From Manduca sexta (Eukaryota; Arthropoda; Insecta; Lepidoptera; Sphingidae): 64,000 nt of DNA. The first letter of the stretch is position 1. Each line of letters opens with the position of its first letter. The translations under genes and the position numbers were made by a program. Location: NCBI RefSeq assembly GCF_014839805.1, contig NC_051117.1, positions 8,308,001 through 8,372,000 of the forward strand. The letters run 5' to 3'. The notes beneath the pieces were generated by a model that was given only the letters and a program-made list of their open reading frames with translations, made no database searches and had not been told where the DNA came from. Positions 63,950 through 64,000 of the stretch are shown here, in pieces.

Positions 63950-64000
63950 CTTTATGTTCCGGTTTAAAAGGCATTGTAATCAGTGTGATTTGTGGGTATT
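63950..64000 (+). repeat. Interspersed repeat D, start, cut by window end
   Basis: tatgttccggtttaaaaggc then attgtaatcagtgtg matches the family-D start at 48860. Confidence 0.55.

Overview
The window looks like nuclear DNA of a moth or butterfly (Lepidoptera). It is AT-rich with GC-rich coding exons, GT-AG introns and no operons. It is full of short interspersed elements of lepidopteran type: tRNA-derived SINEs, small Helitrons with TC...CTAG ends, and MITEs. Species cannot be told from the sequence.

One protein-coding gene can be supported: a MAST-family (microtubule-associated serine/threonine) AGC kinase, the counterpart of Drosophila drop out (dop). It lies on the + strand. I could follow 35 coding exons from 21335 to 63801, with every splice phase agreeing, for 1,533 complete codons. 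Residue numbers below count from the first complete codon seen at 21337. Both ends are open: the start codon lies upstream of 21335 (in the window or outside it) and the C-terminal tail runs past 64000.

Layout. 1-21334 holds no supported exon, only mobile-element remnants and a few odd structures (a perfect 30-bp-arm palindrome, three related CRE-like modules, TIR elements). 21335-45434 holds the N-terminal exons 1-6, separated by introns of up to 10.5 kb loaded with repeats. 45309-48202 encodes the MAST pre-kinase helical domain (DUF1908). 48550-53254 encodes the kinase domain with all catalytic motifs intact. 53609-55447 encodes a low-complexity linker. 55739-56970 encodes the PDZ domain. 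57200-63801 encodes the basic, Ser/Pro-rich and finally Lys/Glu-rich C-terminal region.

How the parts work together (family knowledge): the pre-kinase domain and PDZ domain position the kinase on partners and the cytoskeleton, and the AGC kinase core phosphorylates the targets. Drosophila Drop out is needed for dynein-dependent transport at cellularisation.

The most interesting observations are five in-frame tandem (NAGNAG) splice acceptors in this one gene, His-rich insertions in its linkers, a repeated Ser/Lys module in the tail, three identical-geometry GGGTCA-N4-TGACCC palindromes around one exon, paired Helitrons carrying a 123-bp tandem array with different copy numbers, and nested insertions with readable target-site duplications. 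I found no convincing new multi-gene system.
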